Shown: positions 7,601 to 15,875 of the stretch, one piece after another | How positions within the stretch are numbered: position 1 is the first letter of the stretch | Layout: each line of letters opens with the position of its first letter | Assembly: GCA_045538895.1 (NCBI GenBank) | Contig: JAZQEH010000037.1 | Span: 1-24,411 of the forward strand | Direction of reading: 5' to 3' | DNA: 24,411 bases | Origin: UMGS902 sp045538895 | Lineage (GTDB): Bacteria; Bacillota; Clostridia; Oscillospirales; CAG-272 | Made by a program: the position numbers and the translations under genes | Notes under the pieces: model-generated | The model's database searches: none | Seen by the model: only the letters and a program-made list of their open reading frames with translations | Told to the model about the DNA's origin: nothing

Positions 7601-10600
7601 TAAGCCTCATTGTACATAGGATACTCAACGTTGTTTGCAAACGAGTGAGTACCGTAGGTAATGTCGATTGTAGCAGGACCTGTGAAGGAGCTGCCCGCAG
7701 AGAAGTAGAAGCGTGTTCTGTTGAGCTTCTTTGCGCCTGTACTGGACTCAACACGGTCTGCGCCGTCGGAGATTACAACGTCAAAATCCTTAACGTTGCG
7801 TGCTATAAAGCTGTTCTTAACGTAAGCTGTGCCGTTAAGCTCAAGATTTACGTGGTCGATGTAAGCAGTACCGCTTTCAACGTTGGAAGTGCCTGTACGC
7901 ATTGAGTTGATATATGCGTCTGCTACGCCGTTGAATACAGCGTTTACATCGTAGTTAACCATCTGGGCATCAGCAGCTTCGTTACTTGTTGTGCCGAGAT
8001 AGAAGTTATTGAAGGTTGCATCTTCACTTGTAAAGTTGATCTTTACGTTCTTAACGGTATAAGCCTCACTGCCTCTTACTCTGTCGCCGAGGATAACCAT
8101 ATCATAGAACGGCATTGCAGCAGCAAGAGTATTCTTATCCGCATCGAGGATAGCGTGTGCCAACGTTCTGTAAAGAGTTATGTTTACAGTCTTGTTTCCA
8201 AGATCCTTTTCCGCAACGTTTACACCGTTTGAGCCTGCGATGATATACGCATTACCGTAAGTGGAAATTCTGGGACCTATGGTGAGGTCGTTCCAGTTAG
8301 CGGCAATTACAAGAGTGTTGTGATATGCACCGTCACGTTCAGTGGTTCTGGAGCCGTTGAAAATGATATTTTCAAATGCCGTAGGACCGTTAAGATTAAT
8401 TGTTACACCGTGATTAGCGGTAACAAAGCCGGTTTCAAAATTCTCTGTTGTAAACGTAACAGTCTTTTCATATGCAGGGAGAGTTACGTCTGTGGTAATT
8501 CTGTAACGGTCTGCAAGAATTACTCTACCGCCTGTCTTTGCGAGCTTTTCAACTGCCTTTTCAATAGTAGCAACCGCAGTTGCAGCAGTAAGACCGTCAT
8601 TTTCATCAGAGCCAACGAACGAGCTGAGATGAGTATTGTTGTCAACGTAGATGTAAGGAACCTCAACGTCACTCGCCTTGACTGTCTTGTCGCAGCATGC
8701 GTAGTAGCTGTAGGTACCGTCTTCCTGTTTTACCCACATGTAATCCTCGTGGTTTACTTCATCACATTCGTGGAAGTATACAAGCTCAGGACCGTACTTG
8801 GTAGTGAATACCCATGCTTCGTTTGCATTAAGGCCTGCAAAGCTTGAAGAAAGGTGGATATCTTCGCTTACGTGTGTAGAGTTCTTATCCGTGGTAAGAG
8901 CAGAGATATAGTAGTTATCGGTATAGCTGCTTGCATATCTGTTGTAGCCGCCGCCGATACCGAAGAAGCCTGCACCGCCGGTGCTTACGGTTTCACCGGA
9001 GTTTACGTTGCGGGCGAATACGTCATGCTCGGGATGGTTAAGTCTGCCGATGATACCGCCGACGTACTTACCGGGACGTGTGGTTGTGCCGTCGAGATAA
9101 GTGAGAGTGGATTCAACCTTACCTCTGTTGTGGTTGTCGAGAACGTGTGCGGGGTTTGCGATACCGATGATACCGCCGATATCGTTACCGGGAGCGTAAA
9201 TGTGACCGTCGTTAAGAGAGTTCTTAACTGTGATTACAACACTGTCAGTACCCTCGCATGCATAACCGAGAATACCGCCGATCTGTGCGTTACGCTTGAA
9301 GTAGCTGGGCACCTCGGTAACGGTAGTATCACTTGTAACACCGTCTTCACCGGTTCCCTCGTCTGCCGTTGTATCGTCAGAAACGAAGTCGTCGGGAAGA
9401 ATTTCGTAAGGAGTTGTACCGATAAGATTTGCATAGGGAGCAGTTACGTCACCTGCGTTGTAGCAGAAGGAAATTACCATTTCCTTGCAAGGTTCGGGAA
9501 CAGCTTCGCCCTCGGCAACGTCGTCAAAACGAAGACCTGCATAGCCTACGATACCGCCGGCATATGCACCGTTCCAGCCGATGTAGCCGCCCTTGTAGTT
9601 GGTGGTAATATTACCGTAGTTGGAACACTTGGTAACGTAAACGGTATTTTCGGGATGTCCACCACCCTCGATCTTACCTGCGATACCGCCGACTATTGCA
9701 TGTGCGGTTATGTCAGCATTGTTTACACAGCCTTCGATAAGGATGTTGGAAACGCCACGGTTAGAGTGTGTGGGAGAAACGGAACCAACGATACCGCCGA
9801 CACGGGTCTGACCGTATGCAGCGTATTCATCGTGTGCAGTACCTGTAATATCAGCATTGTTTACACAATTTCTGATTGTAACGTTAACTGTGCCGTCAAT
9901 GCTCTGAACTCTTCTGATTTCGCCGAGGAAGTTGTTAAGAGTGATAACACCGACGATACCGCCGATACGGCCTGCGTTTGAACCGTAATACGTGCTTGTA
10001 ACGGTAGCTTCATTGATGATATCGCTGATTTCAACAGAGCCGCAGACAAGACCTACAGCACCGCCGACAAACTGTTTAGCAGAGGCTATGCTGCCCTTCA
10101 GAGTGAAGTCCTTGATAACGGTTGCATCACCGTCGGAGGAAACTATACCGAAGAAGCCCATGCCGTACATATCGCCGGAGAGGTCAACGCCGGAAATGGT
10201 GTAGCCCTGACCGTCAAAGCTACCGGTAAACGCATAGAGGTTATTACCGATAGGCTGCTGTGCAAGATCGCCCTTATAGGTAGAGAGGTCGATATCTCTC
10301 GAAACCGTGAAGCTCTCATGCCATCTTGTGGGAGAGTTCATAAGGAGCATAAGCTCGATAGCAGAGTCGATGGAATTGTCAAGAGTATCTGCAATTGCGT
10401 ATTCAACAAGCATCGGGCCCTGTGCCGCAGTATCCTTCCAAAGGTCGCTTGCAAGGAGGTTTGCAGCATCGGTGGATGCGTTGTTGTAGCAATCTGTGAG
10501 AGTAACCGTTGTATCGGTTGTGCTGGTGGAATATTCAACAGTGCCGGTAGTAGCAGTTTTCTTGTTGAATACGTACTCGCCTGTATAGTTATAAGCTCTT

Positions 10601-13600
10601 GTAATAGTCCATGCTGCCTCGGTCACTTGGTAAGCGCCCTCGGCTGCACCGACAAGACCTACGTTTGTAGTGGTACTGTCGTTATAAATATCGCTGATGT
10701 ATACGGGATATGTGCCATCTTCAAGAGCGTAAGAAGCTCTTACAAGACCGATTACAGAACCGCTGTAGCTCATCTTGGTTGCACTAACCGCACCCGAGTT
10801 GTGAAGCTCGGAGAGGTTAAGAGTTATAACGGGATGAGTATCTGTAACCTTTTCAAGGAGTGCGCCGAATACACCGCCGACGTAGTCGGAAGAAGTTCCG
10901 TTTGCGCTTACCGCACCGTAGTTTGCACACTTGTTAGCGGTAAAGGTGTTGTCGCCCGCTGAGCCACGGTACATAAGATAGCCCATGATACCGCCTGCAA
11001 CGTTGCCGGAGGTAGCGGTAACTGCGCCGTCATTTACACACTTTGTAATTGTGAGATTGTTATTTTCAACTGCAGCCTTCGGAAGTGTTGCAATAGAGGT
11101 AAAGTAGCTGCCTGCCGCACCTACCATACCGCCTACGTAGCCTGAACCGGTAACGCTTGCATTGTTCTTGCAGTTGCTGATAACAACGTCCGTATCGGGA
11201 TAAGCATAATAAACAACGCCTGCAAGACCGCCGACATACGTGCCCTTGGATTCAACGTCAATATTGTTGATTACGTTGTCAATTACCAGAGGAGCGGTAG
11301 CGGAGCCGAAAAGACCGCCCGCAAGACCTACTGTGGAGGTAACCTTACCGGTAACTGTGAGGTTGGTGACAACCGCATTGCGTGCCGCACCGAAGAAACC
11401 TGTGTGGTGGGAAGTGTCGGAGATGTCAATACCCTCGATCTTGTAACCGTTACCGTCAAAGATACCGGTAAAGGGATTGTTTACTGTGGAAGTAACCTCG
11501 CCGATACGGCTCTGAGTCTTACCGTCAAGGTCAACGTTTGCAGTGAGCTTGTAGTTGTAGTTCCAAGCGTTTTCGTCAGCCATAAGAGCTGCAAGCTCAT
11601 TAGCTGTGCCGATAGTCTTTACTGTGAACGAGGGAACCGCTGTGTTTCCGATAGCAGTCCAGCCGTCATTTGCCGCAAGAGCCGCAATTTCTGTAGCAGT
11701 TGCAGTTTCGGTGAGAGAATCAACGGTGTCAAAGGTGTTGCCGTTGAGAGTTTTAACAACTGTGCCGCCGTTTACGTTGTAAACACGGGTAAACGTGAAG
11801 TTCACCTTAGAGGTACCGAATGCCGCTGTAAGAGGAAGGGCAAGCGGACCTCTGCCGCACCAGTCGGAAAGGGTGTATGCACCGGACTGAAGCGAACGGA
11901 TACAAGCTGCGATTTCACCAGAGAATGTACCGCAGTCAATTACACCGGAGTTGTAGAGGTTGGTGAGAATGATATCTGCATCAACCGCACCGTTTGAGTT
12001 ACTTGTCTGACCGTAGATACCTGCACCGTAATTACTTGCGGTAATATCACCGTAGTTAGCGCACTTATCAATGGTAAGAGTGTCGATAGCGGCACCCTCG
12101 GTGTTAGCCGCAAGGTTGTTGTAGAATGCGAAGATACCTGCATAAACCGTACCGGTACCTGTTACGTCACCGTGGTTTTCGCAGTTTGTAACAGTAACGT
12201 GCAGGTTGTCAACAGTAACACTTGAAGCCGCAGCAGTAGCCGCCATGATACCTGCAAGGTAATGTGATGCGTGTTCTGCTGCAATATCGCCGTAGTTCTT
12301 ACATCCGTCAATAGTGAAAGTGCTGTCGGAGGTAATAACCGCATAGCCTGCGATACCTGCTGCACATGCAAGAGCAGAATCGGCACAGATTGCGGTAATA
12401 TTGCCGTTGTTTACACAGTTTTTAATTGTAATTTCAACAGCCGACGTATCGCTTGCCTTATAAACGTAACCAACGATACCGCCGAGGTACTGAGTACCTG
12501 TAATATCGCCGTTGTTTACACAGTTTTCAATCAAGAGGCAACCGTCTTCGTAATAGGTGTACATGCCGAGAATACCACCGAGAGCACCGTAGCCGGAAGA
12601 AGTTACGTCAACGTCGGTAGTACAGTTTCTGATAACTGCATTTGCACGAACCGCGCCTACAAGACCGCCGCAACGGCTCTGCTTTGCGGTAAAGGAACCG
12701 GAAAGATCTACGTCAGCGATAACAGCATCCCATGCAAGACCGAAAAGACCTACGTACTGACCGGTCTGAGTGGTAGTAAAGTTCGTAATAGCATGGTTGT
12801 CGCCGTCAAAAATACCTGTGAATTTAACGCTGTTATCACCCGAGGTACCCATAGGAGTGCATACCTTGCCATCAAGGTCAATGTTCTTGGTCACACGGAA
12901 ATTTCCGCCCCAGAGGTCGGGGTTGTTCATGAGAGACACAAGCTCATCAGCAGTGGAGATCTCGATAACAGAGCTTGAAAGCACGGTTTCGCCGCCAAGC
13001 TCTTCCCAGCCTGCACCCATAGTGGGAGCGGATGCGTCAAAGAACTTGTGTGTAGACTTGTTTGTATAGCAGTTGGTAAGAGTAACGTCAACATCGTTGA
13101 CAGTGAGAGCCGCACTTGTATCTGTATAAGTCGCAATGATGGTATCATCGGTTGCGTTATATGCGTTTTCAAGAGTAAACGCTGCTCCCTCCGCAGTGTT
13201 GGAGGAAACGGTGCCGAGAAGACCTCTGCCGCCCGAAACAGTTCCGCGGTTGTACCAATTCTTAAGTGTAAGAGTCAGCGAGCTATCAATTTTGGAAATA
13301 CGGATATCACCCGCGATAGCACCGTCCTGAGTCTTTGTGGTACTTGCGATAGTACCGAAGTTTGCAAGGTTGGTAAATGAACCGCTGTAGTAATAGTTGC
13401 TGGAATCGCCGATTGAACCAAAGATACCGCCGGCCCACTGTTTAGCACCGACTGTACCGTAGTTAATACAGTCATCAACTATATATGTACCTGCGTTATC
13501 AACCGTGGTGCTTCGAGCAAGCAAGTAACCTACGATACCACCCGCAACGTTATCGGTACCTTTAACAGTAGCATAGTTGCGAAGGCCGGTAAGAGTTATG

Positions 13601-15411
13601 GTGTTGTCAGCAACAACTCTGAGAATGGTGGTACCGATTACACCGCCAATATACTTTTTACCGGTAATAGTACCGTTTGCAGTACAGTCCTTAACTACGC
13701 AGTGCGGAGTTGTAGAATAGGTTTCAAGTCTACCGATAAGCATACCGCTGTATCCGCTGGTATTGGTAGAAGTAACAGTGCCGCTTGTCACATGACAGTT
13801 TTCATAAGTACCGCCATACGAAAGACCGACAAGACCGCCGTTGTCACCAAGGCCGCTGATATTTACGTTTTCAAGAGTAAGATTTTTAACAGTAGCACCG
13901 ACAGTAGTGCCGAAAAGACCTGCGCCGGCAGCTGTAGCTGTAATGGACAGGTTGGAAATAGTCTTGCCGTTACCGTCAAATATACCTCTGAACTTAACAG
14001 TGGCGTTACCGATAGGAGTAAACGCAACGTCGGCAAGGTCAAGGTCAGCAGTGAGAATATAGTTTTCTTCCCACATTTCGGGATGAGCCGCAAGGAAAAG
14101 GAGGTCATCCACAGAAGAAATTTCTGCAAATTCCTTGAGAGCAGGTGTACCAAGTACGTCTACAAAAGCATCGGTTGCAGTGAGAGCAGCGATATCTGTA
14201 GCAGAGGATGCACTGTTTACACAGTTTGTAAGTGTAACAGTGTTGGAGTTCTGAACTACGTTGCCGGAGGTAGCAGTCTTATTTGCGATGATATACGTAC
14301 CGGCAGTATTGCAGAGATTAGATGCACTCCATGAGCAAGTGGTTGCACCGAATGCACCAAACATGCCATATGAAGCAACGCTTGTATTAAGACAGTCGTG
14401 TGCCGAAACGGGTGCAACACCGCTTGTAACCTTAGGTATACGTACAAGCGAAGCGATGGAGCCCATATAGGTTGTGTTGGATGCAGCGATTGTACCCGCA
14501 TTGAAAAGCTCGGAAAGCTCAACGGTTACATAACGGAGATTATTGCCCTCGAGGATAACACCGATAACACCGCCTACATAGCCGCCCGAAGTTGCCTTGA
14601 CTGCAGCATAGTTAGCGGATTTCTCAATTGTGAGATTTGCCATACCCGTTTTGCCGCGGTACATATAGTAGCCGAGAACACCGCCCGCAACGTTGCCTGC
14701 ATTTGCGGTAACATTACCGAAGTTGTAACATCCGCTGATAGTTACGTCGTTGCTGTTACAGTCAACACTTGCAGTCGCAGCAGCAGGAACATCGGCAAAG
14801 TTCGAGCCAACTATGCCCACAATACCGCCGACATAGCCGTTCGAGCTTGTAAATGTACCGTTGTTGATACAACCCCTGACTGTAGCACCCGTTTCGCTTT
14901 CGTCAAAGTAAATACAACCGATAACGCCGCCCGAATACTGGCCGCCGCTTACGGTAGCATTATTAATTACGTCTTCAACGATTACGTTGTTTATGGTCGC
15001 ACCGATAACACCGCCACAGAAAATGCCTGTGCCGGCAACCGTGCCTTCAATAGTGAGGTTCTTAACAACAGCCGCATCGGATGCAGAGCCCTTAACGTTT
15101 GCAAAAAGGGCAGTCTGACGTTCGCCGGTTAAGTTAATACCGCTGATGGTGTGGTTTCCACCGTCAAACGTACCGGTAAAAGGGTTTCCGTTTTCACCGA
15201 TAGGTGACTGTGTGAGTTCACCCGAGTAGTCGGAAAGGTTAATGTCTGCACTCAATACGTAATCATCAGCCAATGCCGTAGCATCGGTGGTGTTCATGAG
15301 TGTGAGCAACCCTTCAGCGTCGGAGATTGTCGTTGCCGCACTTGCAAAAACCGCAAAAGCACATGCAAACAGACAGAGTGTGAATAGGGTTCCTAAAAGC
15401 TTCTTTTTCAT
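4636..15411 (-). CDS. Giant secreted multi-module beta-repeat protein (3591 aa)
   Basis: A signal peptide (MKKKLLGTLFTLCLFACAFA, likely cleaved after ASA near residue 26) directs export. Five large modules follow, starting near residues 28, 427, 817, 1265 and 1678. Each opens with a helix-like segment (ELxxLMNxPxxW), then a strand with DIDL, PIG and FTGxFDGxxxxI, then many GLUG-type turns (GGIVG). Two pectate-lyase-like beta-helix modules begin near 2250 and 2684 with GSDENDGLTAATAVATIEKA and related sequence. CxxC knuckles, a cohesin-like beta stretch (about 3105-3250) and a C-terminal region with VMNVLDAMMNYGAAAQEYFG and a second copy ending AVCRAALVYSDMAKAYFSAK complete it. No SLH, LPXTG, dockerin or C-terminal membrane anchor is visible. 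The family suggests an adhesin, matrix or carbohydrate-binding role; no catalytic residues can be assigned. GGAG nine bases before ATG supports the start. No strong terminator follows the stop. Confidence 0.85.
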   Translation of the reverse strand: MKKKLLGTLFTLCLFACAFAVFASAATTISDAEGLLTLMNTTDATALADDYVLSADINLSDYSGELTQSPIGENGNPFTGTFDGGNHTISGINLTGERQTALFANVKGSASDAAVVKNLTIEGTVAGTGIFCGGVIGATINNVIVEDVINNATVSGGQYSGGVIGCIYFDESETGATVRGCINNGTFTSSNGYVGGIVGIVGSNFADVPAAATASVDCNSNDVTISGCYNFGNVTANAGNVAGGVLGYYMYRGKTGMANLTIEKSANYAAVKATSGGYVGGVIGVILEGNNLRYVTVELSELFNAGTIAASNTTYMGSIASLVRIPKVTSGVAPVSAHDCLNTSVASYGMFGAFGATTCSWSASNLCNTAGTYIIANKTATSGNVVQNSNTVTLTNCVNSASSATDIAALTATDAFVDVLGTPALKEFAEISSVDDLLFLAAHPEMWEENYILTADLDLADVAFTPIGNATVKFRGIFDGNGKTISNLSITATAAGAGLFGTTVGATVKNLTLENVNISGLGDNGGLVGLSYGGTYENCHVTSGTVTSTNTSGYSGMLIGRLETYSTTPHCVVKDCTANGTITGKKYIGGVIGTTILRVVADNTITLTGLRNYATVKGTDNVAGGIVGYLLARSTTVDNAGTYIVDDCINYGTVGAKQWAGGIFGSIGDSSNYYYSGSFTNLANFGTIASTTKTQDGAIAGDIRISKIDSSLTLTLKNWYNRGTVSGGRGLLGTVSSNTAEGAAFTLENAYNATDDTIIATYTDTSAALTVNDVDVTLTNCYTNKSTHKFFDASAPTMGAGWEELGGETVLSSSVIEISTADELVSLMNNPDLWGGNFRVTKNIDLDGKVCTPMGTSGDNSVKFTGIFDGDNHAITNFTTTQTGQYVGLFGLAWDAVIADVDLSGSFTAKQSRCGGLVGAVRANAVIRNCTTDVDVTSSGYGALGGILGMYTYYEDGCLLIENCVNNGDITGTQYLGGIVGYVYKASDTSAVEITIKNCVNNGNITAICADSALACAAGIAGYAVITSDSTFTIDGCKNYGDIAAEHASHYLAGIMAATAAASSVTVDNLHVTVTNCENHGDVTGTGTVYAGIFAFYNNLAANTEGAAIDTLTIDKCANYGDITASNYGAGIYGQTSNSNGAVDADIILTNLYNSGVIDCGTFSGEIAACIRSLQSGAYTLSDWCGRGPLALPLTAAFGTSKVNFTFTRVYNVNGGTVVKTLNGNTFDTVDSLTETATATEIAALAANDGWTAIGNTAVPSFTVKTIGTANELAALMADENAWNYNYKLTANVDLDGKTQSRIGEVTSTVNNPFTGIFDGNGYKIEGIDISDTSHHTGFFGAARNAVVTNLTVTGKVTSTVGLAGGLFGSATAPLVIDNVINNIDVESKGTYVGGLAGVVYYAYPDTDVVISNCKNNASVTGSGYVGGMVGAAGSYFTSIATLPKAAVENNNLTITKCVNDGAVTATSGNVAGGIMGYLMYRGSAGDNTFTANKCANYGAVSANGTSSDYVGGVFGALLEKVTDTHPVITLNLSELHNSGAVSATKMSYSGSVIGLVRASYALEDGTYPVYISDIYNDSTTTNVGLVGAAEGAYQVTEAAWTITRAYNYTGEYVFNKKTATTGTVEYSTSTTDTTVTLTDCYNNASTDAANLLASDLWKDTAAQGPMLVEYAIADTLDNSIDSAIELMLLMNSPTRWHESFTVSRDIDLSTYKGDLAQQPIGNNLYAFTGSFDGQGYTISGVDLSGDMYGMGFFGIVSSDGDATVIKDFTLKGSIASAKQFVGGAVGLVCGSVEISDIINEATVTSTYYGSNAGRIGGIVGVITLNNFLGEIRRVQSIDGTVNVTIRNCVNNADITGTAHDEYAAYGQTRVGGIVGSVSPTHSNRGVSNILIEGCVNNADITAHAIVGGIAGKIEGGGHPENTVYVTKCSNYGNITTNYKGGYIGWNGAYAGGIVGYAGLRFDDVAEGEAVPEPCKEMVISFCYNAGDVTAPYANLIGTTPYEILPDDFVSDDTTADEGTGEDGVTSDTTVTEVPSYFKRNAQIGGILGYACEGTDSVVITVKNSLNDGHIYAPGNDIGGIIGIANPAHVLDNHNRGKVESTLTYLDGTTTRPGKYVGGIIGRLNHPEHDVFARNVNSGETVSTGGAGFFGIGGGYNRYASSYTDNYYISALTTDKNSTHVSEDIHLSSSFAGLNANEAWVFTTKYGPELVYFHECDEVNHEDYMWVKQEDGTYSYYACCDKTVKASDVEVPYIYVDNNTHLSSFVGSDENDGLTAATAVATIEKAVEKLAKTGGRVILADRYRITTDVTLPAYEKTVTFTTENFETGFVTANHGVTINLNGPTAFENIIFNGSRTTERDGAYHNTLVIAANWNDLTIGPRISTYGNAYIIAGSNGVNVAEKDLGNKTVNITLYRTLAHAILDADKNTLAAAMPFYDMVILGDRVRGSEAYTVKNVKINFTSEDATFNNFYLGTTSNEAADAQMVNYDVNAVFNGVADAYINSMRTGTSNVESGTAYIDHVNLELNGTAYVKNSFIARNVKDFDVVISDGADRVESSTGAKKLNRTRFYFSAGSSFTGPATIDITYGTHSFANNVEYPMYNEAYTVNDTVNEECTWETSVTTEHTVDAMGVKTTKCTECGRFTTEEFHVETLEGLKLAYNATSGKYELNCPVCGVALASTDEAVVYVGKLDNGVYSGDNAKDGLTKETAVATLNEAVTKLSDVGGKVVFLARYDVKNSNIVLPEYTKQITLSGVSDASGNAVSGFYNETGIAHIYLGGPTKFDNIVFKGSKEIRIIGNWNNLDFGYVRVHDESNIYIIAGKYNLKEDDTEPKDITINLDGATMSTSSTSESGTSETIFYDRIYLGSVYAANNLTVSNKKVTLNVEKGKHNEALIDVLYTMSTTSNQNYAASTTEGCESVVNLYDGTEIARGRVGDYNVGYSYSGGSFDKLTLNFYDNSTITGDYHIKNTTETVVNIFGDNRTVKIAKQFITMRYGTFTDDETAVLTVNGDNHSVGVTPIARHSTNSEAGEKYDITLNIKNVCVWDEGVITTAPTDTTAGVKTYTCTICGDTYTEVVCGTYTHEYIKQADGTYKCRICGAVSEELVMPVGGVLITADAGKIENGKLTVNVTVDADAVAATYFNVDAPEGFTLESVTDNSADALALHANESLALPYKVILMNMNAANVALDNATVVTLVFTVDETVFTTSGEIVITNIETINADEKDLYTATVNATVAHEHNYSVEFVADTATKEAHKVYTCICGDTYEEVAVATKYAGTINYGSTVHLESDLGLEIIVSTAEKLIYDENGANPSAERVWIIIEVTDENGVVTKTVAHPYAVGLNDNGNMVYRFNGPRIAAKEIADNVNITFCANVANEKVTGTAQAINIIAYYKAAEAAGAYNGASEAVMNVLDAMMNYGAAAQEYFGYNESNLATTLTDVEKIDYTKVEVEANGTTTLGSEDLAIKATGVSAILDEKIILKLVFADVTDATLVFKGTYTDIKGNVKTFESPVSITESGAVVKVDQIAAKDLRQVFTGALYSGDTQVSKSVTTSFEAFATQTINTTDVPLLKAVCRAALVYSDMAKAYFSAK
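7060..8680 (-). other. Two pectate-lyase-like beta-helix modules inside the giant protein
   Basis: Residues from about 2244 (IYVDNNTHLSSFVGSDENDG) and again from about 2684 (VYVGKLDNGVYSGDNAKDG) share the opening GxDxxDGLTxxTAVATxxxA, a GGxVxxxxRY strand, and later a matched NWNDLxxG...YIIAG segment. This opening is typical of right-handed parallel beta-helix proteins. I see no pectate lyase active-site set, so binding or structure is more likely than catalysis. Cysteine knuckles TKCTECG and LNCPVCG separate the two modules. Confidence 0.6.
8770..15330 (-). repeat. Five in-frame higher-order GLUG-type modules
   Basis: Within the giant gene five protein-level repeats of about 390-540 residues occupy residues 28 to roughly 2215. 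Module openings are ISDAEGLLTLMN, ISSVDDLLFLAAHPEMW, ISTADELVSLMNNPDLW, IGTANELAALMADENAW and IDSAIELMLLMNSPTRW. Each continues with a stretch ending in FDGxxHxI-like sequence and then short units of the pattern xxGGIVGxxxxxxxxxxxCxNxGxV. The modules have diverged in DNA sequence, so the array looks old. Confidence 0.8.
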
Positions 15412-15484
15412 CTTGCTTTTCTCCTTTTTGATATATATATAATTATTATTTTTCGTTCCAAAATCAGTAAAAAATGCTAATTAG

Positions 15485-15504
15485 GGACAATACTGGACAA
15501 TACT
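15485..15504. repeat. Perfect tandem GGACAATACT pair in the giant-gene leader
   Basis: The decamer GGACAATACT occurs twice head to tail. It lies just downstream of the predicted start site of the giant gene, so it would be transcribed and could be an operator or an mRNA-level site. The period of 10 bp places both copies on the same DNA face. Confidence 0.5.
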
Positions 15505-15514
15505 ATACATATTG

Positions 15515-15543
15515 ATTATACAACCAAATTTGTTCAAAGTCAA
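15515..15543 (-). promoter_or_regulatory. Sigma-A-like promoter for the giant gene
   Basis: On the minus strand TTGACT (15543-15538) and TATAAT (15520-15515) are 17 bp apart. Transcription would start near 15508, leaving a leader of about 97 nt before ATG 15411. Upstream lie TTGTGGT (15551-15557) and two ACCACAA copies (15601-15607, 15634-15640), which may be regulatory sites but are short. Confidence 0.7.
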
Positions 15544-15734
15544 CCACTTTTTGTGGTGTTTTTTGCGTTAAAATTGTCACAAAGCAACAACAGTAAAAGC
15601 ACCACAACAAGTAGTGGTCTGTATGGAAAATATACCACAATTTGTAGAAATAAAAAAATTTGATTTTTTCATATAATCTTCACATAAGCGATGTATAATA
15701 GTGTAAAAATGTTGTTTGTGGGAGTAATAGTCGG

Positions 15735-15824
15735 AACCTTTTGGGTGAAAATTATTGTCTGTAGCCATGGCTACTTATTTAATTTTTACAGTTTTTCTTT
15801 GGTTCTTTCTTTTTAAGAAAGAAC
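15735..15824 (+). repeat. Dispersed intergenic repeat, copy 1
   Basis: The segment from AACCTTTT through ATTGTCTGTAGCCATGGCTA to TTCTTTGGTTCTTTCTT matches 24333-24410 almost base for base, with a few substitutions and single-base gaps. TAGCCATGGCTA is a perfect palindrome. The end of this copy continues into a perfect hairpin GTTCTTTCTT/AAGAAAGAAC (15802-15811 and 15815-15824). The surrounding gap 15544-15875 holds no convincing gene. Confidence 0.75.
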
Positions 15825-15875
15825 GCCTTCGTTTCTTCCATAAACATTAATTCAACTTCACCACAGGAGTACATC

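Noticed and set aside
5647..14334. Many 200-375-aa plus-strand frames opposite the giant gene (for example 6982-7905 and 8854-9981)
   Set aside because: They are shadows of the repeat-rich minus-strand gene. Their repeats (for example DDTADI) are the reverse of GGIVG-type codons, and none has a convincing ribosome binding site.
8770..15330. Regularly recurring ataccgccga-like DNA that could suggest a CRISPR or tandem array
   Set aside because: The units are codons for GGI/GGV turns inside one open frame; spacing varies and there is no constant repeat with unique spacers.
15694..15699. TATAAT on the plus strand as promoter of the DUF2238 gene
   Set aside because: No -35 hexamer stands 16-18 bp upstream and there is no extended -10, so I did not annotate it.
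15577..15768. A 63-aa minus-strand frame upstream of the giant gene
   Set aside because: It runs through a dispersed repeat, has no ribosome binding site, and would overlap the upstream control region.
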